Shown here: piece by piece, positions 24,024 through 32,735 of the stretch
How the letters are laid out: each line of letters starts with the position of its first letter
Position numbering within the stretch: position 1 is the first letter of the stretch
From: an uncultured Caulobacterales bacterium
GTDB taxonomy: Bacteria; Pseudomonadota; Alphaproteobacteria; Caulobacterales; Caulobacteraceae
Assembly (NCBI GenBank): GCA_903840435.1
Contig: CAIMFV010000050.1
Location: 1 to 35,093 of the forward strand
DNA: 35,093 nucleotides
Direction of reading: 5' to 3'
Notes under the pieces: model-generated
Told to the model about the DNA's origin: nothing
Seen by the model: only the letters and a program-made list of their open reading frames with translations
Databases searched by the model: none
Translations under genes and position numbers: made by a program

Positions 24024-24881
24024 CTAACCGCGCTCGCCGTCCGTTTCGGGCACATGGCGCGGTGCCGGTGCGGGAGGAGGCGCGGGCTGGGAGGTCTGGC
24101 AGGTGATTTCTTTCCAGCTCAACTGACCGCCACCGACGACCCGTTGATGCTGGCGCGTCTCATAGACGGCGGGGATATCAATCGCTTCAACCCGCTCGGG
24201 CGACACCATGCGGCGGGTTTCAACATCGCGATAGACGGCGGGGATGCGGGTCTCGATCACGCGCTCCGGCTGGACGATCACCGTGCGCACCACTTGGCGC
24301 GTTTCGGCGGGGATCGGAATTTCGATCCGACGCGCGGCGCGTCGCTCCACGGTCCGCTGCACGGTTTGGTATTCTGCGGGATATTCGACCAAGCAGGTGA
24401 TGATGCCCGTCGGCGGCGAGGCGTAGCCGTCGCCGGTGTTTTGGCAGCAGCCGACATATTTGGTTTGCCACTCAGAGTGGGCGGGCCGCACCATGACACG
24501 GTCATTGACAGTCTCAAGGACGGCCGGAATATCTTCATAACGAACACTGGCGGGCCGCAGGACCTGGGTTTCAACCACTTCGCGGGTCACGGCGGGAATC
24601 ACATGGCGCTCGGTGCGCTCTGGGCTGACCAATTCGTGATGAATTTCTGGCTGATAGCAGGCCGGAATCGTGCGGGTTTGGTGTTGGGCTGGCCGCACCA
24701 AAACCGAATCCGTCACCGTTTCATAGACGATGGGCGAGCGCACTTGCGCGAAGCATTGACCGGGCCGCGCCACGGGCGGCGGCGGCATTTGCGCACACCC
24801 ATTTGTACACTGGACTTGGGCCGTGCTCGGCGTCGCCAGCACTGCTGCACCAAGCAGGGAAATCAGGGTCAATAACCGCAT
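24024..24881 (-). CDS. secreted 23-residue-repeat protein (285 aa)
   Basis: An exported protein built from repeats. The signal peptide (residues 1-21, ending STAQ) is followed by a short Cys- and Pro-rich segment. Then come about eight units of exactly 23 residues with the pattern IPAV-x5-V-x4-LV-x-PE-x7. Each unit looks like two beta strands with alternating charged and hydrophobic residues. A Cys-containing insertion (GCCQNTGDGY, later ITC) splits the array after the fourth unit. The C-terminus is Pro-rich. I do not recognise a named family. The start ATG 24881 is supported by GAGGAG eight bases upstream. It could be an envelope scaffold or peptidoglycan-associated protein. Confidence 0.75.
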   Translation of the reverse strand: MRLLTLISLLGAAVLATPSTAQVQCTNGCAQMPPPPVARPGQCFAQVRSPIVYETVTDSVLVRPAQHQTRTIPACYQPEIHHELVSPERTERHVIPAVTREVVETQVLRPASVRYEDIPAVLETVNDRVMVRPAHSEWQTKYVGCCQNTGDGYASPPTGIITCLVEYPAEYQTVQRTVERRAARRIEIPIPAETRQVVRTVIVQPERVIETRIPAVYRDVETRRMVSPERVEAIDIPAVYETRQHQRVVGGGQLSWKEITCQTSQPAPPPAPAPRHVPETDGERG

Positions 24882-25007
24882 CTGTGAACTCCTCGGACCC
24901 TCTCTATAGTCTCGAATTTGGACGCCCTCACGCGGTTTCAACTGAGAGGGGTGAGATAGGGTAAATGCGGGGCGCTGCCCGCTGCGGTTTTCACCGTCTC
25001 GACTGTC

Positions 25008-26552
25008 TTAGCGTCCTGGCGGCAAGACCGAACGGGTCACCGTGACGGAGAGCGGCATAGAGACATGCGCCACCGCCGCCACGCCAGCTTGAGACAGGCT
25101 TAGGCTCTGCAAAGTGATCTGCGCCCGACCGGCTTTCACGTTCAATCCGGGCGGATGGGCCGAGGCCAGCGCCTGTGCCACCCCGTCCGAGGCCTTGTCG
25201 AGGCTTGCGGAGAGATCGAACTGGCTCTGTTTACGGACCTCCGCCAAGATCGGGCCATTGAGGAGGATGAGCGCGGCCTTGAGCGCCTTATTATTCAACA
25301 CGGCGGCATCCTTCAACTCGAGCACCGACAGGCTCCGCCCATCTGGCCCGACGGAAGGACGGCCGATCAGATAGATCCAGCCCGTATCGTTCAGCACCTT
25401 GCCCGGCGTCTTCAGATCGAGTTGCAGCCCGATGACCAGAGCGTCGCCGCTTGCATAGAGAGTGGCATCGCGCACCTTGGCGCTGGCGGCGAGGTTCTGA
25501 AAGCTCTGCCCGACCAGGGCGGCTTTCAGGGCGGCGCGCATCGGGGCGTAGGGCGCAAGCAGTTGCACATTCAGCTCAACCCCACCTGGTTGATCGACGG
25601 CCCGACCCAAGGCCGGCAGGGGCAGGGACTGAACCGGAATGGGCGAAGGCTCCACGGTGATTTTTGCCGTGACATTGGCGATGACCCTGACCCGATCCTC
25701 CTCGGTCAAGAGTTGCGACACTTGCGCCGAAATTGGCGTGATGTTCAGAAACGCAGTTTGACCCATGGCTTGGCCAAGCGGAATGGCGGCGGTTTTCCAG
25801 ACGCTTTGCAAAGGCGCGCGCACCTTTTCGCACGAGGTTTGGGCTTGCAGGGTTTTGATCAGATTGGCTTGGGTGGATTTCAGCGCCAGATTGGCCGGGC
25901 CGGTCAGATCGAGGTTGGCTGGTCCGACACAGATCGGTTTCTTGCCAAAGGGGCCAAGATTTAGATCAACGCAGGTTTTGCCAATCACCTCGACCGAAGC
26001 CGACGTTACCCACCGTTCTGTCGGTGTGACGCTCAATTGCGGGCACCAATTCTGATCCAGGCTGAGCCGCGCCAACGCGCCCGGGGCAATATGGGCGGAA
26101 AAAGGTTTGGAATTGAGCGCGAGCAGCTTGGCCAAGTCGCCGGAAAGACCGCCGCGCCCATCAATGCGAACCGGCTGTTCAAGGCGCAGGGCGTCGTCCT
26201 GACGCGTGATGCTGGCCGGACCTTCCGGCGTTAGGGTCGCTGTCCAACTATAGGCGGCGCACGTCTCTTTGCCCTTCAAGTCAAAAGGAATGAGACTTGG
26301 GATGCGCGCGCAGGTCAGGTTCCCGTTGCCGGACAAAGGAGATTGGGGCGGCAGGTGGGCGGCTATGGCGGCTGAAATCTCGGAGAACGGAATGTCAGCC
26401 TGTAAGGTTATGTGGCTATCAGGTGTCGCCGGGCCTGTGGCAATCGTGGCGCCTTCGGTCGGCGCTTGAAAGCTAGGCGTCGACGCGCACCCAGCTAAGG
26501 TTGCGCAAAGGGCGAGGGAGAGCCACGCTGAGAGACGCATGCAATTAGCCAT
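25008..26552 (-). CDS. DUF4403 family lipoprotein (514 aa)
   Basis: A large lipoprotein: signal peptide with lipobox LAGC, so Cys22 would be lipidated. The body matches DUF4403, a family of repeated beta/alpha modules found in envelope proteins: LQADIPFSEISAAIAAHL near the N-terminus, and GWIYLIGRPSVGPDGRSL with LNNKALKAALILLNGPI in the later half. Family function is unknown; the fold has been compared with lipid-binding tubular proteins, which is an inference. Two starts are close, ATG 26552 and ATG 26540 (beginning MRLSAWL); neither has a clear ribosome site, and the shorter gives a more classical signal peptide. It lies 127 bases upstream of the repeat-protein gene on the same strand. Confidence 0.85.
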   Translation of the reverse strand: MANCMRLSAWLSLALCATLAGCASTPSFQAPTEGATIATGPATPDSHITLQADIPFSEISAAIAAHLPPQSPLSGNGNLTCARIPSLIPFDLKGKETCAAYSWTATLTPEGPASITRQDDALRLEQPVRIDGRGGLSGDLAKLLALNSKPFSAHIAPGALARLSLDQNWCPQLSVTPTERWVTSASVEVIGKTCVDLNLGPFGKKPICVGPANLDLTGPANLALKSTQANLIKTLQAQTSCEKVRAPLQSVWKTAAIPLGQAMGQTAFLNITPISAQVSQLLTEEDRVRVIANVTAKITVEPSPIPVQSLPLPALGRAVDQPGGVELNVQLLAPYAPMRAALKAALVGQSFQNLAASAKVRDATLYASGDALVIGLQLDLKTPGKVLNDTGWIYLIGRPSVGPDGRSLSVLELKDAAVLNNKALKAALILLNGPILAEVRKQSQFDLSASLDKASDGVAQALASAHPPGLNVKAGRAQITLQSLSLSQAGVAAVAHVSMPLSVTVTRSVLPPGR

Positions 26553-26847
26553 CGGACGAGCGTTTCTATCTAGACTTTTAAGGCTGGGGTTTTGGCGGGG
26601 GCGAGGGAACGGAAGCGGTCACGACGCACTTAACTCGCCTTACCGATAGGGGAGGGGAGGGCGGAAATCCAGCGACCTTTTTGTGGCAAAATCCGCTCCG
26701 ACGCCGATGGAGAAATTTTCCAATCTGAACGGAAGGGAAACGGACACCTTCATGTCCAATTCAGGTGTAAGGTGTCACAGACGTCATCGAAGCGCACCGA
26801 GTTGAGGCGCGCAACGGTCTACGCGTACAGTGGAAAGGACGTGAAAA
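26553..26847 (+). promoter_or_regulatory. leader of glycine-zipper genes with inverted repeat
   Basis: No gene is seen in this 295-bp gap between divergent genes. GACACCTT (26743-26750) and AAGGTGTC (26769-26776) form a perfect 8-bp inverted repeat with an 18-base spacer. A nearer AGGTGT at 26763-26768 could pair with the same left arm instead. It is either an operator or a leader hairpin for the glycine-zipper gene at 26848. AAAGGA upstream of that ATG is a good ribosome site. Confidence 0.4.
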
Positions 26848-27492
26848 ATGTTGAAGAAGGCGATGCTCTTCGGCCTAACGGCCATGGTTGCCAGCGCAAC
26901 GCTCGCGGCGGCTGGTAATGCCAGCGCTCAACCCTATGATCCGGCGTGCCAACGGCAAAACAACGCCAACACCACAGAAGGTGCTGTGATCGGCGGGATT
27001 GCGGGCGCTCTGCTCGGCGATGTCGTGGCCGGTCGCCACGAAAAGACTGAGGGGGCAATTCTTGGCGGTGTTGGCGGGGCTGTGGTCGGCGGCGCCGTCG
27101 CCAGTTCGAATAATCATCCTTGCCCTCCGGGCTATGTCTATCGCGCGCCACCGCCGCCCCCCGGTTATGGGCCACCTCCACCCCCCGCCTATGGACCACC
27201 GCCTCCGCCACGCCCGGATTTCTGGTACGGCGCCCCTCCCGGCGTACATGAGCGCATTGACTTCATTCAGATGCGCATCAATCGCGGCGTGCAGAACGGC
27301 TTTCTATTCCCCGACGATGTGCGCAAGTTGAATGAGGCGCTGAACCATGTTCGCCAGGAAGAAGAGGGTTTGCGGTTCTGGGATGGTGGCCAGCTGAGCC
27401 CACCGGATCGGGACCGGCTGATTTCCCAATTGAATGATCTTAGCCGCAGGCTTCATTGGGAGGAACACCGGGACGGCTGGGACCGTTATTAG
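26848..27492 (+). CDS. glycine-zipper envelope protein, first copy (214 aa)
   Basis: A secreted or envelope protein with a signal peptide (residues 1-28, ending ASAQ) and YDPACQRQNN after it. A glycine-zipper segment (about 44-88) holds two GxxxG-rich helices (VIGGIAGALLGDVVAG and ILGGVGGAVVGGAVAS). A Pro/Gly/Tyr-rich linker (about 96-130) leads to a C-terminal helical region (about 135-210) ending with aromatic and charged residues. Glycine zippers pack helices in or at membranes and occur in outer-membrane 17-kDa-type proteins. The linker and C-terminal part are extra to the small family members. The next gene is a close paralogue 47 bases downstream. Confidence 0.85.
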   Translation: MLKKAMLFGLTAMVASATLAAAGNASAQPYDPACQRQNNANTTEGAVIGGIAGALLGDVVAGRHEKTEGAILGGVGGAVVGGAVASSNNHPCPPGYVYRAPPPPPGYGPPPPPAYGPPPPPRPDFWYGAPPGVHERIDFIQMRINRGVQNGFLFPDDVRKLNEALNHVRQEEEGLRFWDGGQLSPPDRDRLISQLNDLSRRLHWEEHRDGWDRY

Positions 27493-27539
27493 GCCTTTAT
27501 CTCCCTGCTCATAACAATTTCGAAAAAAGGAAGACGTCC

Positions 27540-28193
27540 ATGTCTACTCAGGTGCAGTCCATCCGCATCGCCGCCCTTTTGTCACTGGCGACCCTGGTCG
27601 CAGCGACGCACGTCTCTGCGCAAGCCTATGACCCGGCTTGCCAGCGACAAAACAATACCAATACGACCGAGGGCGCCATTATCGGTGGCGTTGCGGGGGC
27701 CCTGCTTGGCAGCGCAGTCGCTGGCCGTCACGAAAAAACCGAAGGCGCCGTCATCGGAGGCGTCGGCGGCGCGGTGGTTGGAGGCGCGGTCGCCAGTTCC
27801 GGCAACCATCCCTGCCCCCCAGGCTATGTCTATCGTGCACCGCCACCGCCGCCGCCGCAAGGCTATGGGCCACCCCGTGGCGATTTCTGGCAAGGCGCGC
27901 CGGAAGGCATCCATGAGCGGATTGATTTCCTGCAAATGCGGATTGATCGCGGCGCTCAAGGCGGCTTCTTGGGTCGGGGCGACGTGCGCCGGTTTAATAA
28001 GGAGCTGAACGCCATCCGTCGCCAAGAGGCGAAGATGCGCCGTTGGGATGGCGGCGAGCTTACCCCACCCGATCGCGACCGCTTGATGGCCGCATTAGAG
28101 GATTTGAGCCATCGGCTGAACTGGGAAGCCCACCGGGATCAATGGGATGGCCCCCACGATGGAGATCATCGCGATGGCTGGGATCACCATTAG
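27540..28193 (+). CDS. glycine-zipper envelope protein, second copy (217 aa)
   Basis: A tandem duplicate of the preceding gene: same signal peptide type (ending VSAQ), the same YDPACQRQNN start of the mature protein, near-identical glycine zipper, a shorter Pro-rich linker, and a homologous C-terminal helix region (IHERIDFLQMRIDRG) ending in Asp/His/Trp-rich repeats. ATG 27540 is used because AAAGGAAG lies nearby; the frame extends upstream to 27456, but only into the first copy. The C-terminal tail is longer and more His/Asp-rich than in the first copy, so it might bind metal. The pair is probably one operon. Confidence 0.85.
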   Translation: MSTQVQSIRIAALLSLATLVAATHVSAQAYDPACQRQNNTNTTEGAIIGGVAGALLGSAVAGRHEKTEGAVIGGVGGAVVGGAVASSGNHPCPPGYVYRAPPPPPPQGYGPPRGDFWQGAPEGIHERIDFLQMRIDRGAQGGFLGRGDVRRFNKELNAIRRQEAKMRRWDGGELTPPDRDRLMAALEDLSHRLNWEAHRDQWDGPHDGDHRDGWDHH

Positions 28194-28209
28194 ACCTTAA
28201 AATGGCTTC

Positions 28210-28250
28210 CTTGGCGCGCTGGGGTATTTGCTCCGGCGCGCCAAGTTTAT
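28210..28250. terminator. terminator between convergent operons
   Basis: CTTGGCGCGC (28210-28219) and GCGCGCCAAG (28236-28245) form a perfect 10-bp stem with a 16-base loop, followed by TTTAT on the plus strand. It lies between the ends of the glycine-zipper genes and the corrinoid operon and could serve both, although the T-run favours the plus strand. Confidence 0.7.
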
Positions 28251-28261
28251 CAGCGTGATCT

Positions 28262-29836
28262 TTAGTAGTTGGAATCGGGGAAGGACGCCTTTTTGCGATC
28301 CATATAGTCGCGCAGGGCTTCGTCGACGCCAGGATCAATGGCCGGCGCTTCATAGTCGGCCAGCATTTTCTTCCACGCCTTATTGGCCCTTTGGGGCATG
28401 TCGTCCGCGCCTTCTGCTGACCACTGCTCAAACGAATTATTGTCTGCAAGGCCTGCCCGGAAAAAGGCGGTTTCAAAATTGCGCTGGGTGTGGCCGCTGC
28501 CGAGGAAATGCTTGCCGGGGCCAACCTCATAAATGGCGTCCATGGCTTGGCCATTTTCCGACACATCGACGCCCTTGAGGAAGGCCTCCCACTGGCCCGC
28601 CTGCTCGCAGTCCATCACAAACTTCTCATAGCCCATGGCCAGCCCGCCTTCGAGCCAACCCGCCGTGTGCAGGACGAAATTGACCCCTGCCATACAGGTG
28701 GGGCCCATGGTGTTGGCCGATTCATAGGCAGCCTGAGCATCTGCAACCTTTGACGCGCAAAGCCCGCCGCCAGAGCGGAACGGCACGCCGAGCCTGCGGG
28801 CCAGCGCGGCCATGACATAGAGCACCATGGCAGGCTCTGGCGTGCCAAAGGTCGGCGCCCCCGACTGCATGGACATGGAGGACGCGAAGCTACCAAAGAC
28901 CACCGGCGCGCCGGGATTGATCAATTGGACGAGCGCCATGCCCGCCAATGCTTCGGCCAGCGTCACGGTACAGACGCCGAGCGTGGTCACTGGGGCCATG
29001 GCGCCTGCCAAGATGAACGGCGTGCAGATGGTGGCCTGGTTGGCGCGGGCATAGGCCTTGAGGGCCCCCAACATGGTCGCGTCCCAGGTCAGCGGCGAAT
29101 TGGCGTTGATCAGGCTGGTGGTTACAGTTTTTGGCCGTCCGGTGATGGGGTCGATCCAGTCATCGCCGAACAAGATTTTGCACATCTCCACCGTGTCTTC
29201 AGCACGGGTCGGGTGGGTGACCGAGCCCATGAAGGGTTTGTCGGAATAGCGCATATGGGCATAGACCATATCGTAGTGGCGCTTATTCACCGGCAGGTCG
29301 ACGGGCTCGCACACTGTGCCACCCGAGTGGTGCAAATAGGGGCTCGCATAGGCGAGCTTCACGAAGTTTTCGAAATCGGCAATCGTGCCATAGCGCCGTC
29401 CGCCATCGAGATCGCGGACAAAGGGAGAGCCATAGGCGGGCGCAAAGACCATGGAATCGCCGCCGATCTTCACCGACCGGGCCGGGTTGCGCGCGTGTTG
29501 GATATATTCGCGGGGCGCGCTCTTTTGCACCAGCCCACGACACATTCCGCGCGGGAAGCGCACCCGCTCCCCATCAACATCGGCCCCGGCGGCCTTCCAG
29601 ATTTCGAGGCATTCCGGATCGTCCTTGAAGTCGAGCCCGACCTCCTGCAACACCGTATCGGCATTGTATTCGATCAGCGACAGCCCCTCTTCGTTCAGCA
29701 TCTCATAGACAGGCGTCTGGCGGGTGATGAAGGGGGTTGAGTGGGCGGCGGCGGCCAGGCGCGAAGCCCGTTTCGCGTCGCGTCCCCCGGCTCCGGAGCG
29801 GCGTCCACGCGGTGCGGCTGTGTCGGCTTCGGTCAT
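28262..29836 (-). CDS. MttB-family corrinoid methyltransferase, non-pyrrolysine (524 aa)
   Basis: A member of the trimethylamine methyltransferase (MttB/COG5598) superfamily, which moves a methyl group from a methylated amine to the Co(I) of a partner corrinoid protein. The frame has no in-frame amber codon, so this is a non-pyrrolysine type; characterised relatives demethylate quaternary amines such as glycine betaine, proline betaine or carnitine. The specific substrate is unknown. Recognisable segments include FITRQTPVYEMLNEEGLSLI (about residue 35), MVFAPAYGSPFVRDLDGGRR, and the barrel strands around LYVMAALARRLGVPFRSGGG. The N-terminus is Arg/Gly-rich (RGRRSGAGGRDAKRASR). The start ATG overlaps the upstream reactivator stop (ATGA), and the gene is the last of the operon. 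Confidence 0.9.
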   Translation of the reverse strand: MTEADTAAPRGRRSGAGGRDAKRASRLAAAAHSTPFITRQTPVYEMLNEEGLSLIEYNADTVLQEVGLDFKDDPECLEIWKAAGADVDGERVRFPRGMCRGLVQKSAPREYIQHARNPARSVKIGGDSMVFAPAYGSPFVRDLDGGRRYGTIADFENFVKLAYASPYLHHSGGTVCEPVDLPVNKRHYDMVYAHMRYSDKPFMGSVTHPTRAEDTVEMCKILFGDDWIDPITGRPKTVTTSLINANSPLTWDATMLGALKAYARANQATICTPFILAGAMAPVTTLGVCTVTLAEALAGMALVQLINPGAPVVFGSFASSMSMQSGAPTFGTPEPAMVLYVMAALARRLGVPFRSGGGLCASKVADAQAAYESANTMGPTCMAGVNFVLHTAGWLEGGLAMGYEKFVMDCEQAGQWEAFLKGVDVSENGQAMDAIYEVGPGKHFLGSGHTQRNFETAFFRAGLADNNSFEQWSAEGADDMPQRANKAWKKMLADYEAPAIDPGVDEALRDYMDRKKASFPDSNY

Positions 29837-31824
29837 TGGGGAGCATCCTCTGTTGGGTGGGCGCGCCGTCCGGCCCTGCGCCCGCCTCGGCGTTGACCAA
29901 GGTCGGCGGGGGGATCGGGCAGATCGATTTCGCTTTTAAGCTGGGTGAACGGGTCGGTCTTGTGCGGAATGGCCATCGCGTTGACGAAGTGGGCCTGAAA
30001 GGCCGGCTCGACTGCGGTCTCGATCTTCTCCACCCGACGCACGAGATCAGCGATTGTGGTCCGGGCATGGCGGTCGAGCAGGGCGATCCGGGCGCCGGTG
30101 CCCGCAGCATTGCCCGCCGATGACACCTGCTTCAAATCACAATCTGGCAGCATGCCAAGCACCATAGCGTATTTGACATCGATATGGCTGCCAAAGGCGC
30201 CCGCAAGGCGAATTCGGTCCACATGGTCAACACCCATATGGTCCATCAACAGGCGGATGCCCGCATAAAGCGCCGCCTTGGCCAGTTGAATGGCGCGGAC
30301 GTCGTTTTGGGTGACAAAGACCTTATCGGTCACCTGATAGGCAAAGGTCGGGCCTGAGGCGACGACGCGGGGACTGGTCAGCGCCAAGTCGCCATTCACC
30401 GTTCCATCGCTCAGGATGACGCCGGCAAGAAAAAGCTCGGCAATAACTTCGATAATCCCTGAGCCACACAGGCCAGACACTGCGACGCCCGCCTGCGACA
30501 AGGCGGCGTCAAAACCGGGGTCGTCAGACCAGATGTCGCAACCAATGACCTTGATGCGCGGCTCAAGGGTTGCGCGATCAATCCGCACCCGTTCAATCGC
30601 ACCGGGCGCTGCCCTTTGCCCGCCGCTGATCTGGGCGCCCTCAAAGGCAGGTCCGGTGGGGCTGGAACAGGCAATCAGGCGCTGGCCGTCGCCCAACACG
30701 ATTTCGGCATTGGTGCCGACATCGACAAGCAGGGTCAAAGCCTGAGACAGATCAGGTCGCTCAGCCAAGACGACGCTCGCAGAATCGGCGCCCACATGGC
30801 CCGCAATGCAGGGCAGGGCGAAGACCCGCGCGCCGGGGTGTAGGTTTAGGCCAATTTCAGTCGCTCGCACCCGCACGGGACCATCAGTGGTCAAGGCAAA
30901 CGGCGCGCCGCCGAGTTCGACGGGATTCATGCCCAGCACCAGATGGTGCATAATCGGATTGCCGACAAAGGTCAGGTCGAGAATATCGGCAGGGCTCAAA
31001 CCCGCCTTGGCCGTTGCATCGCGCGCCAATTCATTCAGGGCATCGCGTACACTGGCGATGAGGTCCGTCTCGCCGCCTGGGTTCATCATAATGTAGGAGA
31101 CCCGGCTCATCAGGTCTTCGCCAAACCGAATCTGCGGGTTCATCCGCCCGACCGAGGCCACGACCTCGCCGGTCTCGAGGTTGCACAGATCGGCCGCAAT
31201 CGTGGTCGAGCCAACATCTACCGCAAGACCGTAGGCCTTTTCGTGAAAGCCCGGGTAGACCGCGATAATGGCCTGTTCTTCCAGGTTGATGGCGGCGGTG
31301 ACTTGCCAATTCCCTTGTCGAAGCGCCACCTGCAAGCTTTGGGCGACGTGCAGGTCGCATTTGAGATGGCTCAGGCCCCACTCGCCCTCGAGCGCATCCA
31401 TCAGCCTTTGCAGGTCGCTGCGCGGATGATGCAGGTCCGGCTCAACCACTTCGACGAGGCAGAGCCGCACGGTTGGCTCAATCTCAATGTCCAAGGCCTC
31501 AGCCGCCTTGCGCACCACTTGGCGGTGCACCTGGCTTTCGGGCGGCACATCGATGACGCAATCGGCCTCAGCCGTGCACGAACAGCCAAGCCTGCGGTCG
31601 TCCGCCAGCGGACGGCGTTCTTTATAAAAGGCCTCGGTTTTGGAAAAGGCGCTCAAGCCCGCCGTATCCGTGACCTGACAGCGTCCACAAATGCCGCGCC
31701 CGCCGCAGACCGAATCCAGATCGACGCCGAGCGTCCGCGCCGCGTCGAGCACCTTTACACCAGGCGCGAAGCGACCTCGGCGGCCAGAGGGCGTAAAGAC
31801 GATCTGAATTTCGGCTTCCGACAT
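29833..31824 (-). CDS. RACo-like corrinoid reactivation protein, ferredoxin-ASKHA fusion (663 aa)
   Basis: Reductive activator that returns an inactive Co(II) corrinoid protein to Co(I) at the cost of ATP. The N-terminal 2Fe-2S ferredoxin domain has C40, C46 and C49 (in VCGGRGICGRCQV), with C81 or C83 as the fourth ligand (LGCSC). The large C-terminal part is the ASKHA/DUF4445 ATPase, with VDVGSTTIAADL (about 205), LVDVGTNAEIVLGD, and GLCGSGIIEVIAELFLAG. The extreme C-terminus is an Arg/Gly-rich tail. Start ATG 31824; the preceding methyltransferase gene ends two bases before it, and the MttB start overlaps its stop. The operon context supports a role in methyl transfer. Confidence 0.92.
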   Translation of the reverse strand: MSEAEIQIVFTPSGRRGRFAPGVKVLDAARTLGVDLDSVCGGRGICGRCQVTDTAGLSAFSKTEAFYKERRPLADDRRLGCSCTAEADCVIDVPPESQVHRQVVRKAAEALDIEIEPTVRLCLVEVVEPDLHHPRSDLQRLMDALEGEWGLSHLKCDLHVAQSLQVALRQGNWQVTAAINLEEQAIIAVYPGFHEKAYGLAVDVGSTTIAADLCNLETGEVVASVGRMNPQIRFGEDLMSRVSYIMMNPGGETDLIASVRDALNELARDATAKAGLSPADILDLTFVGNPIMHHLVLGMNPVELGGAPFALTTDGPVRVRATEIGLNLHPGARVFALPCIAGHVGADSASVVLAERPDLSQALTLLVDVGTNAEIVLGDGQRLIACSSPTGPAFEGAQISGGQRAAPGAIERVRIDRATLEPRIKVIGCDIWSDDPGFDAALSQAGVAVSGLCGSGIIEVIAELFLAGVILSDGTVNGDLALTSPRVVASGPTFAYQVTDKVFVTQNDVRAIQLAKAALYAGIRLLMDHMGVDHVDRIRLAGAFGSHIDVKYAMVLGMLPDCDLKQVSSAGNAAGTGARIALLDRHARTTIADLVRRVEKIETAVEPAFQAHFVNAMAIPHKTDPFTQLKSEIDLPDPPADLGQRRGGRRAGRRAHPTEDAPQ

Positions 31825-31826
31825 GG

Positions 31827-32735
31827 TTAGACCGCACCCCGGCGACGGTTTTCGCGCCGCCCGCGACCGCCCGCTGCGCCACCTTCCGGCGGCGGTTCAC
31901 GGTATTTGGCGATCCAGCGGGTGCAGTCTGGGTCATGACCCATCATCACATCGGCGCCGAGGACCGCCCGGATGGTTTCGTCATGGCAGGGGTTGGTGAT
32001 GGCGCTGGTCATGCCCGCCGCAATCGTCATGGTCAGAAAGGCGGCGTTGATACCGCCACGGCTGGGGAGGCCAAATGAGATATTTGAAGCGCCGCAGGTG
32101 GTATTGACCTTCAACTCCTGCTGCAACCGCGCCACCAGACGCATGACCTGGACGCCGGATTGGTTGATGGCGCCAATCGGCATGACCAGCGGGTCCACCA
32201 CGACATCGCAGGCCGGAATGCCATAGTCGGCGGCATGTTCGACGATCTTCTTGGCAACAGCGAAACGCACATCTGGGTCCTCAGAAATGCCTGTCTCATC
32301 ATTGCTGATGGCGACCACGGCGGCGCCGTATTTTTTCACCAGAGGCAGCACCTGCTCGAGCCGCTCGGTCTCGCCGGTGACGGAATTGACCAGGGCCTTA
32401 CCCTTATAAACGGCCAGACCCGCCTCAAGCGCTTCGACGATCGAGGAGTCGATCGCGAGGGGCACGTCGGTGATCGACTGCACCAACTGAATGGTCTTGG
32501 CGAGGATGGCCGGTTCGTCCGCCAGAGGTATGCCTGCATTGACGTCGAGCATCTGGGCGCCTGCCTCGACCTGGGCAATGGCGTCGCGCTCGACGCGCGA
32601 AAAGTCGCCGCGCACCATTTCTTCGGCCAAGATCTTGCGGCCCGTCGGATTGATCCGCTCACCGATGATGACGAAGGGGCGGGTAAAGCCGATCACCACT
32701 TCTTTGGTGGCCGAGCTGATAATGGTGTCGGTCAT
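31827..32735 (-). CDS. methyltetrahydrofolate:corrinoid methyltransferase (302 aa)
   Basis: A pterin-binding TIM barrel of the dihydropteroate-synthase/MeTr type, which moves the methyl group between the corrinoid protein and tetrahydrofolate. Motifs of the family are visible: IIGERINPTGRK near the start, AGAQMLDVNAG (about 56), PLAIDSSIVEALEAGL (about 92), and VNTTCGASNISFGLPSRGGIN (about 210), the last with the conserved Asn-rich pterin site. The C-terminus again has an Arg/Gly-rich tail (GGRGRRENRRRGAV). The start is ATG 32735, since AAGGAA lies upstream and it overlaps the metF stop as ATGA. Confidence 0.9.
   Translation of the reverse strand: MTDTIISSATKEVVIGFTRPFVIIGERINPTGRKILAEEMVRGDFSRVERDAIAQVEAGAQMLDVNAGIPLADEPAILAKTIQLVQSITDVPLAIDSSIVEALEAGLAVYKGKALVNSVTGETERLEQVLPLVKKYGAAVVAISNDETGISEDPDVRFAVAKKIVEHAADYGIPACDVVVDPLVMPIGAINQSGVQVMRLVARLQQELKVNTTCGASNISFGLPSRGGINAAFLTMTIAAGMTSAITNPCHDETIRAVLGADVMMGHDPDCTRWIAKYREPPPEGGAAGGRGRRENRRRGAV

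Noticed and set aside
24054-24875. 273-codon plus-strand frame
   Set aside because: It is antisense to the 23-residue-repeat protein; its regular look comes from the repeats themselves.
27121-27220. Pro-codon-rich tract as a tandem DNA repeat or CRISPR
   Set aside because: It is the coding sequence of the Pro/Gly/Tyr linker, with no spacer structure.
28925-29740. 271-codon plus-strand frame
   Set aside because: It is antisense to the MttB-like gene and has no recognisable motif.
28262-29836. Pyrrolysine-containing MttB
   Set aside because: The frame is continuous with no in-frame amber codon, so it is the non-pyrrolysine type.
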